Of a DNA stretch of 64,000 nt, positions 62,762-64,000 are shown in pieces (position 1 is the first letter of the stretch; the number at the start of each line of letters is the position of its first letter). A program made the position numbers and the translations under genes. Source of the stretch: DATJOJ01 sp035507035 (GTDB taxonomy: Bacteria; Acidobacteriota; Terriglobia; Terriglobales; Acidobacteriaceae); the NCBI GenBank assembly GCA_035507035.1, contig DATJOJ010000059.1, positions 1-64,000 on the forward strand, in the 5' to 3' direction. The notes under the pieces were generated by a model. That model did no database searches and was not told where the DNA came from. It was given only the letters and a program-made list of their open reading frames with translations.

Positions 62762-62790
62762 CTTCCCTGCTGGCTGTTTCGAGATATAAT
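62762..62790 (+). promoter_or_regulatory. Candidate promoter of the small membrane protein gene
   Basis: TATAAT (62785-62790) preceded by CTTCCCT (62762-62768) at 16 bases. The same pair of elements occurs at 10668-10697. The predicted transcription start is near 62797. Confidence 0.45.
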
Positions 62791-62791
62791 T

Positions 62792-62840
62792 CGGCTCGGT
62801 GGGGCCCTAGCCGATCTTGGTACAAGGATCGGCAGAGCCG
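62792..62840 (+). promoter_or_regulatory. Structured leader with nested stems
   Basis: Outer arms CGGCTC (62792-62797) and GAGCCG (62835-62840) enclose an inner stem CCGATCTTG (62811-62819) / CAAGGATCGG (62823-62832), nine pairs with a one-base bulge and loop GTA. It ends about 30 bases before the ATG at 62872, possibly acting on translation or as a protein site. The transcription start predicted near 62797 would cut the outer arm, so the inner stem is the safer prediction. Confidence 0.5.
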
Positions 62841-62871
62841 CGGAAATAACAAATCAGCCCTGAGGTGACGT

Positions 62872-63144
62872 ATGGGAATGCTGATGTGGCCGCTGGTAAT
62901 CGAGGGAGCTCTGCTCATCCTGCTGGTTCTCCTCCTTATTTATCGCAGTACGCTTTCCATGCACGAGGACGACCAATTGTTCCTGACCGAGTCCGAGTCG
63001 CACATGCAACGGGAACAGATTGAGGTCATGCAAAAGCTGAACAAAGTCACCCCCATGGTGAAGTGGCTGGGCGCCGCTTCCGGTGTCCTGGGACTGGTGA
63101 TTGTTGGTGTGTTCGTCTACCAACAGCTGCAGCAAATGCAATAG
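62872..63144 (+). CDS. Small two-helix membrane protein, unknown
   Basis: A protein of 90 residues. Two membrane helices (MWPLVIEGALLILLVLLLIY and MVKWLGAASGVLGLVIVGVF) flank a short charged loop (HEDDQLFLTESESHMQREQI) that may sit in the cytoplasm or periplasm. No family is recognised; similar small proteins occur in Acidobacteriota next to unrelated genes. GAGGTG lies 4 bases before the ATG. The upstream leader is strongly structured. Confidence 0.72.
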   Translation: MGMLMWPLVIEGALLILLVLLLIYRSTLSMHEDDQLFLTESESHMQREQIEVMQKLNKVTPMVKWLGAASGVLGLVIVGVFVYQQLQQMQ

Positions 63145-63291
63145 AGCGGTCGGACTCCTCGCGCATCTCTGGCCAACTTGATCGGTTGTCCTTGCTGTCT
63201 GGCCGCGATGCGAAGGCTCGCCTGGCGTCCGACAGAGTTTTCCGAAATCCACCAGCTCGCGCATCAGTGACGATTACGTCTGCGATCCCTG

Positions 63292-64000
63292 GTGCCTAAC
63301 TTCGATCCCATCGCGATTGTCGGCGGAGGTCCCGCCGGCACTGTAGCTGCAACCGCTCTCGCTCGTGGCGGAAAGTCCGTCATTCTCTTTGACGAAAAAT
63401 TGGCGTGGGAAAAACCCTGCGGCGGCGGAGTCACGCACAAGGCTCTGCTCGCTTGGCCATTTCTGCGTGAAACCAACGTCGAACGAAACTGGGTCGGGAA
63501 ATGCGAATTACGCAGCAACACCGGCCGCCGGGCTTGCTTCTCCCTCGAACATCCCATCGCCATTTTCTCGCGCACCGTGCTGAATGGCCTCCTGCTGCAG
63601 CGTGCGCGCGATGCGGGCGCCGTCATCGCTTCCGAGCGGATCATTAGCGTCGAGCGCTCTCAGAGCCGCTGGAAGCTGCGCTCCGCGAATTCGGGATGGA
63701 GTGCCTCGTATGTCATCTTCGCCAGCGGCGCGCGCAATCCCTTCCGCAAGCAATTTTGTGATGCGTTTGCCCCAGCCGATTTGATGGTCACCGCCGGTTA
63801 CAGAATTCCGCGGCACAGCGAACCGATGCAGATTCAGTTCCTGCATGATTTTCACGGATACATCTGGATTTTCCCCCGCTCCGATCATGTTTCGGCCGGG
63901 ATCTGCGGCAAGATGAACGCCATGAGCACGCGCGATTTGCGTGTGCTGCTCGAAGAAAATCTGGAAAAACAAGGCCTCGATTATCACGGCGCGCAATTTT
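63292..64000 (+). CDS. Geranylgeranyl-reductase-family FAD oxidoreductase (3' end beyond window)
   Basis: An open frame runs rightward from GTG 63292 to the window edge, 236 codons. The FAD motif IVGGGPAGTVAATALARGGK is at the start, and the family signature of the geranylgeranyl/digeranylgeranyl reductase group follows: WEKPCGGGVTHKAL. HDFHGYIWIFPRSDHVSAGI is the conserved mid-domain. These flavoproteins reduce isoprenoid double bonds or oxidise related substrates. No ribosome site is evident and a nearby GTG at 63267 is in another frame with an early stop, so the start is provisional. It follows the small membrane protein by 147 bases. Confidence 0.88.
   Translation, partial: MPNFDPIAIVGGGPAGTVAATALARGGKSVILFDEKLAWEKPCGGGVTHKALLAWPFLRETNVERNWVGKCELRSNTGRRACFSLEHPIAIFSRTVLNGLLLQRARDAGAVIASERIISVERSQSRWKLRSANSGWSASYVIFASGARNPFRKQFCDAFAPADLMVTAGYRIPRHSEPMQIQFLHDFHGYIWIFPRSDHVSAGICGKMNAMSTRDLRVLLEENLEKQGLDYHGAQF

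Overview
The window reads as chromosomal DNA of an Acidobacteriota bacterium, most likely of the Terriglobia lineage. This is an inference from gene content: three ADOP-type MacB-like permeases, an ECF-like sigma factor of the acidobacterial/planctomycete kind paired with a TPR serine/threonine kinase, two Asp-box (VPS10/BNR) secreted proteins of more than 1,000 residues, an ABC-2 permease fused to an M1 peptidase, an exosortase, and a choice-of-anchor/Fn3 lipoprotein. Coding density is high on both strands. I see no prophage, insertion sequence, CRISPR array or rRNA; there is one tRNA-Arg.

Region by region. 1-2,487: a TPR serine/threonine kinase (cut by the window edge) behind its sigma factor. 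2,638-9,688: housekeeping and accessory genes (DUF3291-like protein, Kef-type antiporter, DoxX, PilZ, a large secreted protein, tRNA-Arg, a stand-alone receiver, glycine oxidase ThiO, a DUF1801-like protein). 9,689-12,758: small envelope genes, an exosortase and a small Cys-rich protein, with several palindromic regulatory-looking sites. 12,759-27,626: one long leftward operon of nine genes: HlyD/MacA adaptor, ATPase, ADOP permease, second ATPase, two more ADOP permeases, TolC, an NtrC-type regulator and an NtrY-type kinase. 27,859-42,203: mostly metabolic genes (fused membrane/spermidine synthase-like protein, beta-hydroxyacid dehydrogenase, semialdehyde dehydrogenase, TatA, SthA transhydrogenase, GH63-like glucosidase, gamma-glutamyltransferase, DHA2 transporter, zinc alcohol dehydrogenase).

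42,316-53,381: two paralogous Asp-box giants facing tail to tail, followed by an ABC exporter whose permease carries an M1 aminopeptidase domain. 53,563-54,217: a VapBC-like toxin-antitoxin pair. 54,273-62,157: LolA, then a type IV pilus/type II secretion assembly cluster (PilC, PilB, PilM, PilN, PilO, a PilP/GspC-like protein and a Gly-rich pseudopilin). 62,279-64,000: an A-type Fe-S carrier, a small membrane protein behind a strongly structured leader, and the start of a geranylgeranyl-reductase-family flavoprotein cut by the window edge.

The two parts I consider most worth follow-up are the nine-gene exporter operon with three permeases, two unequal ATPases and its own two-component system, and the secreted-protein/peptidase-exporter block at 42-53 kb. 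The Gly-rich insertion splitting the pseudopilin domain and several compact regulatory signals (a consensus CRP-type palindrome, a hairpin over a start codon, TANNNT boxes six bases before start codons) are also unusual. All functional calls come from reading the sequence; no database search was run.
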